This document shows, one piece after another, positions 1-8,640 of a stretch of 36,221 nt of DNA. The translations under genes and the position numbers were made by a program. Within the stretch, counting starts at the first letter, position 1. Each line of letters starts with the position of its first letter. The notes beneath the pieces are model-generated. The model was not told the origin of the DNA and did no database searches. It was given only the letters and a program-made list of their open reading frames with translations. The stretch lies in contig JAUYFW010000172.1 of the NCBI GenBank assembly GCA_030690835.1, positions 1 to 36,221 of the forward strand, read 5' to 3'. The DNA is from Sulfurimicrobium sp. (lineage in GTDB: Bacteria > Pseudomonadota > Gammaproteobacteria > Burkholderiales > Sulfuricellaceae).

Positions 1-836
1 ACCTGCGTCGTCGAGATGTTGGCATGGCCGAGCATTTCCTGCACTGCCCTTAAATCGCCGCTGGATTGCAGGACATGGGTGGCGAAGGAGTGGCGCAGCA
101 CGTGGGGATGGATGTTGGCGTTGATGCCGAGCTTGATGCCCCATTGCTTGAGCCGGAGTTGCACGGCGCGCGGCGTGAGGCGGGTGCCGGCTTTGCCCAC
201 GAACAGCGCTGTTTCGCTACTTTGCACCAGCAGGGTCCGCTGCGTCAGCCAGGTTTGCAGCGCTTCCACCGCCAATCTCCCGAGCGGGACGATGCGTGTC
301 TTGTTGCCCTTGCCGGTGACGCGCACTTCCCCCGCCGCGAAATCGAAATCCTGCAGGTTCGCCCCCACCAGTTCGGCCAGACGCAGTCCCGAGGAATAGA
401 GCAGTTCCAGCATGGCCCGGTCGCGTACCGCCAGGGCGTCCTCAGTCGGCACTTCCATCAGGTGCGCGGCCTGTTCCGGGGAGAGTGCCTGGGGCAGGGT
501 CTTGGCGGCTTTCGGTGCCTTGAGGCCGGCGCAGGGGTTGTGGATGAAGCCGTGAGCGTGACCGAGGTAGCCGTAAAAGCCGCGCCAGGCCGAGAGCATG
601 CGTGCCAGCGTGCGGCTGCTCAGGCCCCTGGCGTGAAGCTGGGCGATGAAACGCCGGATCTGCTGGATTTGCAGCTCGGCCAGTGGGGTTTCGTTCGCCA
701 AGCGGAACAACTCGGCGATATCGCGTGCGTAACTTTTTCCTGTCAGGGGCGACAGGCGGCGTTCATGCTGAAGATGGGAGAGGTACTGCCGCAGCAGTAC
801 GGCGTTGCCGCCCTCCTCCCCCGCCTTCTCAGCCAT
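1..836 (-). CDS. xerC: Tyrosine recombinase XerC (3' end truncated by window edge)
   Basis: Reverse-strand translation from ATG at 836 reads [40 protein letters not shown]... with integrase motifs [13 protein letters not shown] and [35 protein letters not shown] running off the window start. Start overlaps the DUF484 stop (TGATG). Confidence 0.93.
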   Translation of the reverse strand, partial: [278 protein letters not shown]

Positions 837-1510
837 CAGGCGGCGTCCTTGTGCTCGGAGATGTAGGGCATCAGGGCAACGCTGACCAGTTCGCCGATGC
901 GTTTGAGGTACAGGGTGCCCATTTCCGGGTAGAAACGCTGGGCGTCCTCGCTGGCCATGACCAGCAGGCCGAATACATTCTCCGCGCGCAGCGCCACCAC
1001 GGCGAAGGATTTCAGCAATTCGGCCGCTTCGCCGAACCAGGACGCCACTTCGAAGGGCGCAACGGTGTCGCAATAGGGCCGTACCAGGCCGTCCGCAAGC
1101 GCCTTGAGATCGCCGCTGACATCGGAGAATTCCGTCTGGTCGGTGGCTTGCGCGGGCATGGCCCAGACGCGCAGCGCCACGTGGGGCACGGCGAAATCAT
1201 CGCGCAGGCTGAGGGTGATGGTCGGCAGCAGGGATTCGAGGGTGCGGGCGGAGAGCAGGGCGAGGCTGAAACGGTGAACTTTCTCGCCGATCGCGTCGTT
1301 CTCCTCGCCGAATTGCAGCAGCTCGCGCAATTTCGATTCCAGCAGCTTGTTCTTCTCGCGCAGTTGCAGTTGCTGCCGCTCGGCGAGCGAAATCGCCCGT
1401 CCACCGTGGGGGTGTGGAATCGCGATGGCTTCCAGCAAACCGGGCTTGTCTTCGAAAAATTCCGGGTGTTGCGTGAGGAATTCGGCTACTGCCTCTGCGT
1501 TCAGATTCAT
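836..1510 (-). CDS. DUF484 family protein
   Basis: 224 aa ORF, MNLNAEAVAEFLTQHPEFFEDKPGLLEAIAIPHPHGGRAISLAERQ; classic DUF484 N-terminus and position between dapF and xerC. Confidence 0.9.
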   Translation of the reverse strand: MNLNAEAVAEFLTQHPEFFEDKPGLLEAIAIPHPHGGRAISLAERQQLQLREKNKLLESKLRELLQFGEENDAIGEKVHRFSLALLSARTLESLLPTITLSLRDDFAVPHVALRVWAMPAQATDQTEFSDVSGDLKALADGLVRPYCDTVAPFEVASWFGEAAELLKSFAVVALRAENVFGLLVMASEDAQRFYPEMGTLYLKRIGELVSVALMPYISEHKDAA

Positions 1511-1554
1511 GTTTGCATCCTTTTAATTCTAGAAAATCAGTTAACCAGGGCGTT

Positions 1555-1670
1555 CACGGAGGAAAAGCTAACCCCTCCCGGCCTCCCCTTCTCAGGGGAG
1601 GAGATGAAGGCCTCCCCCCTGACAAGGGGGGGATTGAGGGGGGTTGCCTTTTTCCATGCCCTCCGTGGTT
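1555..1670. repeat. Intergenic composite palindromic repeat (two G/C hairpins inside CACGGAGG/CCTCCGTGG arms)
   Basis: Hairpins cctccccttctcaggggagg (1582-1601) and cctcccccctgacaaggggggg (1611-1632), bracketed by cacggagg (1555-1562) and cctccgtgg (1660-1668). The CCTCCCCTGACAAGGGGAGG-type hairpins recur at 17406-17457. Confidence 0.7.
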
Positions 1671-1682
1671 TCGAACCAAGGT

Positions 1683-2513
1683 TTATACGTTTATTTCGCC
1701 TTCGAATACCGTCACCGCCGGGCCGGTCATCCATACCGGCTGGTCGCCTCCCGCCCAGCGGATGGTGAGCTCTCCGCCCCGGGTGCTGACTTGTACCCGT
1801 GCGTCCAGCAGCTCGCGCGTGATGCCGGCCACCACGGCGGCGCAGGCGCCGGTGCCGCAGGCCAGGGTTTCGCCCGATCCGCGCTCGAAAACGCGTAGTT
1901 TAATATGAGTTCGATCCACCACCTGCATGAATCCGGCATTGACCCGCGCGGGGAAGGCCGGATGATTCTCGATCAGCGTCCCCTGCTCGGCGACCGGTGC
2001 GTAATCGATATGGTCCACGACTTGCACGGCATGCGGGTTGCCCATGGAAATGGCGCTGATGTCGATGATCTTGTCCCCCACCGGGAGGGGGTAAGTCAGT
2101 GCTCGCTTGTCGGCAGTAAACGGAATTTCCTTGGGTTCGAAGCGCGGGGGTCCCATGTTGACGGTCACCTGGCCGTCCGCTTCAAGGCGCGGTTCGATAA
2201 TGCCCGAGGCGGTTTCGACGCGGATTGCGGTTTTGCCGGTCAGCCCCTTGTCGTGGACGAAGCGCACGAAGCAGCGCGCGCCGTTGCCGCACTGTTCCAC
2301 CTCGCCGCCGTCGGCATTGAAGATGCGGTAACGGAAATCGGCATCGGTATGAGTCGGTTTTTCTACCAGCAGAATCTGGTCGCAGCCGACGCCGAAATGG
2401 CGGTCGGCGAGAAAGCGGAATTGCTCGCCGCTCAGGGAAATATTCCGGGAGAAGCCGTCGATCACGACGAAATCATTGCCCAGACCATGCATTTTGGTGA
2501 ATTTCAGTAACAT
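1683..2513 (-). CDS. dapF: Diaminopimelate epimerase
   Basis: 276 aa, [20 protein letters not shown]; motifs [17 protein letters not shown] and [16 protein letters not shown]. Confidence 0.97.
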   Translation of the reverse strand: MLLKFTKMHGLGNDFVVIDGFSRNISLSGEQFRFLADRHFGVGCDQILLVEKPTHTDADFRYRIFNADGGEVEQCGNGARCFVRFVHDKGLTGKTAIRVETASGIIEPRLEADGQVTVNMGPPRFEPKEIPFTADKRALTYPLPVGDKIIDISAISMGNPHAVQVVDHIDYAPVAEQGTLIENHPAFPARVNAGFMQVVDRTHIKLRVFERGSGETLACGTGACAAVVAGITRELLDARVQVSTRGGELTIRWAGGDQPVWMTGPAVTVFEGEINV

Positions 2514-2514
2514 A

Positions 2515-2928
2515 TCAGGCCATCAACTCGACATAATCCTTGTAAATACAGCGGTCCATGACCACCGCCATGCCCGCCTCCTTCGCTCTTTGCGCCGCCG
2601 CTTCGTTGACGATGCCTTCCTGTATCCAGATGGCGGGAATTTTCAGCCGCAGGCATTCGTCCACGATGGCATCCACATGCCCGGCGGCGCGGAATACATC
2701 CACCAGGTCAATCGGCTCCGGCACGTCGGCCAGGGTGGCATAGGCCTTCTCCCCCAGCACTTCTGTGACAGCCGGGCGCACCGGAACGATGCGGTAGCCG
2801 AAGCCCTGCATCGCCTTGGCCACGAAATAGCTGGGTCGCGCGGGTTGCGGCGACAAACCCACCACCGCGATGGTGCGGACTTTTTTCAACAGGGCGCGAA
2901 TTTCATCCGACGCCGGGTTTTCATACAT
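2515..2928 (-). CDS. CoA-binding domain protein (YccU-like)
   Basis: 137 aa, [38 protein letters not shown]...[60 protein letters not shown]. Confidence 0.88.
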   Translation of the reverse strand: MYENPASDEIRALLKKVRTIAVVGLSPQPARPSYFVAKAMQGFGYRIVPVRPAVTEVLGEKAYATLADVPEPIDLVDVFRAAGHVDAIVDECLRLKIPAIWIQEGIVNEAAAQRAKEAGMAVVMDRCIYKDYVELMA

Positions 2929-2952
2929 TAAGCGTTTCCTAATCCAGGCTGC

Positions 2953-3558
2953 TCAAGTGGCCTTCCTCGCCACCAAGTCCACCAGGGCCGACATGCCGCT
3001 ATGGCCCGGGCCTTCGCTGATCGCCATTTCGTGTTCGCGCAGTTGCAGGATTTCCATGGCGGCGAAATCGCGTTGCAAGTCTGTTGCGTTATACAGGTTG
3101 TCGCGATTGGAAGGGCCGCCGGTCTTGAATTCCAGTTGTTTCGGGGTGTAACCCTGTAACAGCAGCAGGCCGCCCGGTTTGAGAGCGCGCTGGATGGCCT
3201 GATGCAAGGCCGGACGCTGCTGCGACGAGGCGAACTGGATGAAGATCGCCACGATCACGTCGAAGCGGTTCTCGCCCCAGTTCCAGTTGTACAGGTCGGC
3301 CAACTCGGTTTGCAGGGAAACGCCTCTGGACTCGGCCAGCTGGCGCGATTTCTGCAAGGCCTTCCCGGAAAAATCCACCGCCAACACATCCAGTCCCTGC
3401 TCGGCCAGCCATACACCGTTGCGCCCTTCGCCGTCAGCGACCGAAAGCGCGAACTGGCCCGGCTTCAGCAGGTGGGCTTGCGATGCCAGGAAGGCGTTGG
3501 GCGTGGTGCCGTAGAAATACTCTGCGCCGCCGAAGCGCTCATTCCAGAATTCCTTCAC
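2953..3558 (-). CDS. Class I SAM-dependent methyltransferase (TehB-like)
   Basis: 201 aa, WNERFGGAEYFYGTTPNAFLASQAHLLKPGQFALSVADGEGRNGVWLAEQGLDVLAVDFS; Rossmann SAM-binding motif. Confidence 0.85.
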   Translation of the reverse strand: MKEFWNERFGGAEYFYGTTPNAFLASQAHLLKPGQFALSVADGEGRNGVWLAEQGLDVLAVDFSGKALQKSRQLAESRGVSLQTELADLYNWNWGENRFDVIVAIFIQFASSQQRPALHQAIQRALKPGGLLLLQGYTPKQLEFKTGGPSNRDNLYNATDLQRDFAAMEILQLREHEMAISEGPGHSGMSALVDLVARKAT

Positions 3559-3578
3559 CCTAAAAATCTCAGCATAGT

Positions 3579-4301
3579 CTACTTCCCGGCTTTACCGCCC
3601 AGCATTTCCTCCAGCTTGGCGGCAGGAATCATGCCCGGCACGCGGCGGCCATCGGCGAAGATAATCGCGGGCGTGCCCTGAATGCCGAGCTTCTTGCCCA
3701 GTTCCGCCGTTTTGGCCAGAGGGTTGTCGCAACTGCCGTCATTCTTGGGCAGGGTGTTGCGCAGCATCCAGTCTTCCCATGCCTTGGCGCGGTCCGGGGC
3801 GCACCAGATCTGTTTCGATTTCTTGCCCGCTTCCGGATGCAGTTGGTCGAGCGGGTAGAGGAAGTTATAAACCGTGATGTCCTTCACATTCTGCAGCTCG
3901 ACTTCGAATTTCTTGCAGTAGGGGCAGTCGGCGTCGGCAAACACCGCAATCTTGCGGCTGCCATTACCCTTCACCACCTTGATGGCGGAGTCCAGCGGCA
4001 GGGTGTCGAATTTCACTGCGGTCAGTTTCTGGAAACGCTCCTCGGTGAGGTTTTTCTGGGCCTTGAGGTCCAGCACCGAGCCCATGAACAGGTAATTGGC
4101 CTTCTCATCGGCATAGGCCAGTTGCGGCCCCTCCATCAGAACTTCGTAGAGGCCGCTATAGGGGGTCTTGCTGACCGTCTGCACCTTGGCGCCGGGGAAC
4201 TTGGCCTCGATGGTTTTCTTGATCTGCGCCTCGTCGGCGTGCGCCGAGGCGGTTAACAGGGCAAACAGCAGCGGCGCGGCAAGGATTTTGAGAGAGAACA
4301 T
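3579..4301 (-). CDS. dsbC: Thiol:disulfide interchange protein, DsbC family
   Basis: 240 aa with signal peptide, IAVFADADCPYCKKFEVELQ (CPYC active site) and C-terminal GTPAIIFADGRRVPGMIPAAKLEEML. Confidence 0.9.
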   Translation of the reverse strand: MFSLKILAAPLLFALLTASAHADEAQIKKTIEAKFPGAKVQTVSKTPYSGLYEVLMEGPQLAYADEKANYLFMGSVLDLKAQKNLTEERFQKLTAVKFDTLPLDSAIKVVKGNGSRKIAVFADADCPYCKKFEVELQNVKDITVYNFLYPLDQLHPEAGKKSKQIWCAPDRAKAWEDWMLRNTLPKNDGSCDNPLAKTAELGKKLGIQGTPAIIFADGRRVPGMIPAAKLEEMLGGKAGK

Positions 4302-4346
4302 GATTTTTCCTGGGTTGGCGTTGAGTATTAAAAGACAGGGGGAAGT

Positions 4347-5522
4347 TTAACCGAGTTCCCCGATGGCATGGCGCATCAGCCGATTTTTCAGGCCGCCGAG
4401 ATGGTTGGTCAGGCTCAGGCCCGTATTGCGCAGGGTGCGCAGCAAGGGGTCGGCATTGTTGAAGAGTTTGTGCAGCCCGTCGGTGACCAACTGCATGGCG
4501 AGGATGTCTTCCTTGCGCGCCCGTTCGTAGCGGCGCAGCAGGGAATAATCGCCGCAATCGCGTTGTGCCTCGCGTTGCAGCAGCACCTGGGCGAGCTGCC
4601 AGGCGTCCTTGAAGCCGAGATTGACGCCTTGTCCGGAGAGCGGGTGGACGTTGTGAGCGGCATCGCCGATCAGGGCCACGCGGGGTTTGACCAGGTGCTC
4701 CAGGTTGAGCAGGCGCAGGGAGAAGGCGGCTGGCGGTGTGATCAACTGTAGTGCGCCGAGGGTGTTTTTGCCCGCCTCCTGCACGCGGCGGCAAAATTCA
4801 TCACCCGGCAGTGCCAGCAGCTCCTGCGCCAGTGGTTCATCGGCCGACCAGACGATGGAGATTTTATTGTCCGGCAAGGGCAGGTAAGCCAGGATGCCGT
4901 CTTCGCGGAACCACTGGTAGGCGCAATTGCGGTGCGGTTTCTCGACCGTGAAGTTGGCTACCATGCCCGACTGGCCGTATTCGCGCGGCTGGGCCTCGAT
5001 GCCGGCGTTGGCGCGCACCCAGGATTCGCGTCCATCCGCGCCGACCACCAGCCTGCTGCGCAGCATGCGGCCATCCCGCAAAGTCAGAATGGCGTCGTCG
5101 TCGCTTACTTCCAGCGCGACACAGACAGCAGGGCAAATAATTTCCACATTGGATTGTCCCTGCAACGCCTGCCACAAGCCTTCCTGCACCAGGCGGCTCT
5201 CGGCGATGAAAGCCAGTTCCGCCACGCTGGCCTGGTATGCGGTGAAATCGAGCCGTGCCGCCACATCGTCGCCCCACACGTGCATTTCATGCACCGCTGT
5301 AATACGGCTTTGATCGAGGCCGCTCCACACGCCGCTCTGGTCGAGAAAGCGAGCGTTGGCTGGGTTGATGGCGTAGATGCGGCTGTCCCAGCTATCATCC
5401 TGGGGCAGGGGTGGCGGTGCGCGGCCCTCGATCAATGCCACTTTAAGCCCGCTATCCTTGAGCGCCACGGCGAGCGATGCGCCTACCAGCCCCGCCCCCA
5501 CGATTACGATGTCAAAATTCAT
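4347..5522 (-). CDS. UbiH/UbiF/VisC-type FAD-dependent hydroxylase
   Basis: 391 aa, MNFDIVIVGAGLVGASLAVALKDSGLKVALIEGR and GDAAHNVHPLSGQGVNLGFKDAW. Confidence 0.9.
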   Translation of the reverse strand: MNFDIVIVGAGLVGASLAVALKDSGLKVALIEGRAPPPLPQDDSWDSRIYAINPANARFLDQSGVWSGLDQSRITAVHEMHVWGDDVAARLDFTAYQASVAELAFIAESRLVQEGLWQALQGQSNVEIICPAVCVALEVSDDDAILTLRDGRMLRSRLVVGADGRESWVRANAGIEAQPREYGQSGMVANFTVEKPHRNCAYQWFREDGILAYLPLPDNKISIVWSADEPLAQELLALPGDEFCRRVQEAGKNTLGALQLITPPAAFSLRLLNLEHLVKPRVALIGDAAHNVHPLSGQGVNLGFKDAWQLAQVLLQREAQRDCGDYSLLRRYERARKEDILAMQLVTDGLHKLFNNADPLLRTLRNTGLSLTNHLGGLKNRLMRHAIGELG

Positions 5523-6691
5523 CAGCCTTTTGCTCCGAAAATCATTTTGCGCGCCACCAGGCGTTTCGCCCCCGGCAGCAGGTCCAGCGCCGCCAGCCCG
5601 AGTCCGCGCCCCAGGCCGACGCCCGCATAGTCATTGGAAAACAGCCGCACCAGCAGGTCGGTGAACAGGATGCTGCCGCCGGTGTCGCTACTGCGCCCCT
5701 CTCGGTAGCGTTGCAGCATGGCGGGGTTGCCGACCTCGGCATGGGGGGTGTTGATGATTTGCTCCCCCAGTTCCCAGGCATCGCGCAGGCCGAGATTGAA
5801 ACCCTGCCCCGCCACGGGATGCATGGCCTGGGCCGCGTTGCCGATCAGGGCCATGCGCTGCGCCGTGACCGGGCGGGCATATTTAAGACTCAAGGGAAAG
5901 CTGGCGCGTTTGCCGGCGCTGGTGAATGCGCCGAGGCGATCGCCGAAGCGCTCGTGCAGCTTGGCCAGAAAAGCGTTGTCGTCGAGTTGCAGCAGGCTCT
6001 CCGCTTCATCTGGCCGGGCAGTCCATACCAGGTCGTAACCCGCGCCGGAAGGCAGCAGCGCCATCGGCCCGAAAGGCGTAAAGCGTTCGAAAGCGACATG
6101 GCGCCGCGGCCGTTCCGCCGTGACATGACAGATTACGGCGGTCTGGTCGTAATCCACCACATGCCGCTCCACGCCCGACACTTGGCCCAGGCTGCGCCCG
6201 CCATCGGCAAGCACCAGCAGGCTGGCGGTCACCTCATGGCGTTGCCCAGCATGTTCGAACTCCGCCACGCCGAATCCCGGCGTGGATTTCACGCCGCTTA
6301 CCACGGCGCCGGTCAGATAGAGCGGGTTGGCCTGGCTTAGCGCCTGATGCAGGGCCTGACTCAGCGCGGAGTAATTGACCACATAACCCAGCGCATCCAC
6401 CCCGCTCTCGGCGGCGGTCAGCACCGCACGCCCAAACCCGCCGCGCTGCGAGATGTGAATGGTCTCTATCGGCGTCGCGCCCGCGATGCTGCCCCACACC
6501 CCGAGGCGCTGCAGCAGGATTCTCGCGCCGTAGGACAGGGCCAGGGCGCGGGGGTCGTCCGGGCGTGAAAAATCGTTCCGCGCTTCCAGCACCATCACCT
6601 TGCGGCCGCTGTCCTGCAGTGCCAGGGCTAGGGCTGCGCCCGCCGGCCCGCCGCCGATGATGAGCACGTCCACGTGATTAGGAATTGTCAT
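5522..6691 (-). CDS. ubiH: UbiH-like FAD-dependent hydroxylase; likely start ATG at 6691 (ORF track extends to 6769 through a repeat)
   Basis: MTIPNHVDVLIIGGGPAGAALALALQDSGRKVMVLEAR ... GNAAQAMHPVAGQGFNLGLRDAW. Upstream extension MRAKRSNLALYF...CFVALLLA is repeat-derived translation. Confidence 0.88.
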   Translation of the reverse strand: MTIPNHVDVLIIGGGPAGAALALALQDSGRKVMVLEARNDFSRPDDPRALALSYGARILLQRLGVWGSIAGATPIETIHISQRGGFGRAVLTAAESGVDALGYVVNYSALSQALHQALSQANPLYLTGAVVSGVKSTPGFGVAEFEHAGQRHEVTASLLVLADGGRSLGQVSGVERHVVDYDQTAVICHVTAERPRRHVAFERFTPFGPMALLPSGAGYDLVWTARPDEAESLLQLDDNAFLAKLHERFGDRLGAFTSAGKRASFPLSLKYARPVTAQRMALIGNAAQAMHPVAGQGFNLGLRDAWELGEQIINTPHAEVGNPAMLQRYREGRSSDTGGSILFTDLLVRLFSNDYAGVGLGRGLGLAALDLLPGAKRLVARKMIFGAKG

Positions 6692-6773
6692 TGCGAGGAG
6701 CAAAGCGACGAAGCAATCTTGTTTTTCCGTGGCAAAGTAAAGAGCGAGATTGCTTCGCTTTGCTCGCAATGAC
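6688..6773. repeat. Palindromic repeat copy A (gtcattgcgag...ctcgcaatgac)
   Basis: Imperfect palindrome gtcattgcgaggagcaaagcgacgaagcaatctt...agagcgagattgcttcgctttgctcgcaatgac; same family as 7081-7168 in opposite orientation. Confidence 0.92.
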
Positions 6774-6778
6774 GGGTA

Positions 6779-7069
6779 TTAAATTTCATCATACAAATCT
6801 TTCCAGTTCGGATTGAACCCATTGATCAAATCCAGCTTGTCCTGCCTCGACCCGCCCTTGATCTGTTTTTCACGGCTAATCGCCCCGTAAGCTTCCTCGC
6901 CAGTTTCAAAATATACCAGCTTATGCACGCGGTAGCGTTTGGTGAAGCCTTCATGAACATCCGTTTTATGCTCATATACCCGGCGTTTAAGGTCATTCGT
7001 CACGCCTGTGTAAAGTACCTTGTTGTTTTTATTGGTAAGGATGTAAACGAAGAACTGGCGTGGCATCAC
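6779..7069 (-). CDS. Small GIY-YIG domain nuclease (YhbQ-like); start GTG 7069 or ATG 7066
   Basis: MMPRQFFVYILTNKNNKVLYTGVTNDLKRRVYEHKTDVHEGFTKRYRVHKLVYFETGEEAYGAISREKQIKGGSRQDKLDLINGFNPNWKDLYDEI; motifs YIL...LYTGVTNDLKRRVYEHK, EGFTKRY, REKQIK. Confidence 0.95.
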   Translation of the reverse strand: MMPRQFFVYILTNKNNKVLYTGVTNDLKRRVYEHKTDVHEGFTKRYRVHKLVYFETGEEAYGAISREKQIKGGSRQDKLDLINGFNPNWKDLYDEI

Positions 7070-7080
7070 TCCACCCCGCC

Positions 7081-7168
7081 GTCATTGCGAGCAAAGCGAA
7101 GCAATCTCGCTCTTGCCGGTCAGCGTAAAAGAAACAGATTGCTTCGTCACTGCGTTTCTCGCAATGAC
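7081..7168. repeat. Palindromic repeat copy B, inverted relative to copy A
   Basis: gtcattgcgagcaaagcgaagcaatctcgctctt (7081-7114) is the perfect 34-nt reverse complement of 6740-6773; ends ...agattgcttcgtcactgcgtttctcgcaatgac. Confidence 0.92.
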
Positions 7169-8460
7169 ATTAGAATTTCGATCTCCGCCACTGTCTTCGG
7201 CGCCGCCGCGCTCAGCACCTCGCAGCCGTCTTCCGTCACCACCACATCGTCCTCGATGCGGATGCCGATATTCCAGAAATGATCCGGCACGTTGTCGGCC
7301 GGGCGGATGTAGCAGCCCGGCTCCACGGTCAGCACCATGCCCGGCATGAGCGCCCGCCACTCGCCGCCCTGTTTGTACTCGCCCACGTCGTGCACGTCTA
7401 GCCCCAACCAGTGGCCGGTGCGGTGCATGTAAAACTGCTTGTAGCTTTCCTTTTCCAGCACTTCGTCGAGGCTGCCATGGCACAGGCCAAAATCGATGAA
7501 ACCCTGGGCCAGCACCTTGAGCGCCGCCTCGTGGGGCTGGTTCCAGTGGTTGCCTGGTTTCACGTGGAACACCGCGGCCGTTTGGGCCGCCAGCACCAGC
7601 TCGTACACATCCTTCTGCGCCGCGCTGAATTTTCCGTTGACCGGGAAGGTGCGGGTGATGTCGGCGGCGTAACCGTCCAGCTCGCAGCCGGCGTCGATCA
7701 GCAGCATTTCGCCATCCTTGAGCGGCGCGTCGTTGAACACGTAATGCAGCACGCAGGCATTTGCTCCGCCCGCCACGATGGAGGTATAGGCTGGCGCCTG
7801 GGCGCCGTGGCGGCGGAACTCGTGCAGCAGCTCGGCCTCGATCTCGAATTCGCGCCGGCCTGGCCGCGTTTGCTGCATCGCGCGGATGTGGGCGGCGGCG
7901 GAAATCTTGCCGGCACGGCGCATGGTGGCGATTTCTTCGGCGTCCTTGATGAGGCGCATTTCGTCCAGCAGCGCGCGCACGTCCTGGATCGCGCCCGGCG
8001 CGGTGATGCCGCTGCGCACCTGTTCGCGCACGCTGTTCAGCCAGCCGACGGCGCGGGCATCCCAGGCGCTGTCGGCGCCGAGGTGAAAGAACAGGCTGGG
8101 CTGGTCGGCCAGCAACTTGGGCAGCATTTCGTCGAGCTGGGCGATGGGGTAAGCTTCGTCGAAACCGAATGCCTCCCGTGCGTCGTCCGGGCCGTGGCGG
8201 AAGCCGTCCCAGATTTCGCGTTCGAGGTTTTTTTCGCGGCAGAACAAAATACTCTTGGCCGGATTACCGGCCAGCAGCACCAGCACCGCTTCGGGCTCCA
8301 TAAAGCCGGTAAGATAGTGAAAGTAGCTGTCGAAGCGGTACGGGTAATGGCTATCCCGGTTACGCGCGCGCTCGGGGGCGGTGGGAATGACCGCGACCCC
8401 TGCCCCCATGGCGCCCGCGAGGCGCTGGCGGCGTTGCTGATATACTTGGACGTTGCTCAT
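7147..8460 (-). CDS. pepP: Xaa-Pro aminopeptidase P; likely start ATG 8460
   Basis: MSNVQVYQQRRQRLAGAMGAGVAVIPTAPERARNRDSHYPYRFDSYFHYLTGFMEPEAVLVL ... GGANACVLHYVFND, HRTGHWLGLDVHDVGEY. C-terminus MSLRETQ is encoded inside repeat B. Confidence 0.95.
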   Translation of the reverse strand: MSNVQVYQQRRQRLAGAMGAGVAVIPTAPERARNRDSHYPYRFDSYFHYLTGFMEPEAVLVLLAGNPAKSILFCREKNLEREIWDGFRHGPDDAREAFGFDEAYPIAQLDEMLPKLLADQPSLFFHLGADSAWDARAVGWLNSVREQVRSGITAPGAIQDVRALLDEMRLIKDAEEIATMRRAGKISAAAHIRAMQQTRPGRREFEIEAELLHEFRRHGAQAPAYTSIVAGGANACVLHYVFNDAPLKDGEMLLIDAGCELDGYAADITRTFPVNGKFSAAQKDVYELVLAAQTAAVFHVKPGNHWNQPHEAALKVLAQGFIDFGLCHGSLDEVLEKESYKQFYMHRTGHWLGLDVHDVGEYKQGGEWRALMPGMVLTVEPGCYIRPADNVPDHFWNIGIRIEDDVVVTEDGCEVLSAAAPKTVAEIEILMSLRETQ

Positions 8461-8551
8461 TGCACCAGATTCGATAAATTCATTAACGTGAAACTCGCGA
8501 AGCGAGCCTGCGTCCCTCTCTCCCTCTGGGAGAGAGCAAGGAGTGAGGGAA

Positions 8552-8606
8552 ACTGGCATGGCGAAGCGCTGTTTCATTATTTGGGGCGGCGCTTCGCCAT
8601 GTCAGT
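8552..8606. repeat. Hairpin with 18-nt near-perfect arms
   Basis: actggcatggcgaagcgc (8552-8569) and gcgcttcgccatgtcagt (8589-8606), complementary except for one position. Confidence 0.8.
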
Positions 8607-8640
8607 TATGATTATTCAGGATTTACCCGGCAAAAGCAAA

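Noticed and set aside
66-1768. Plus-strand ORFs of 266 and 361 aa opposite xerC/DUF484
   Set aside because: Overlap strongly supported minus-strand genes; typical GC-rich antisense ORFs without recognisable motifs.
4347-6691. Tandem UbiH-like genes as a possible recent duplication
   Set aside because: The two proteins are clearly divergent and this is the known ubiH/visC-type arrangement; ordinary.
7411-8580. Long plus-strand ORF extension upstream of rlpA (740 aa in the track)
   Set aside because: Antisense to pepP; only the portion from about 8599/8641 has RlpA similarity. An artefact of high GC.
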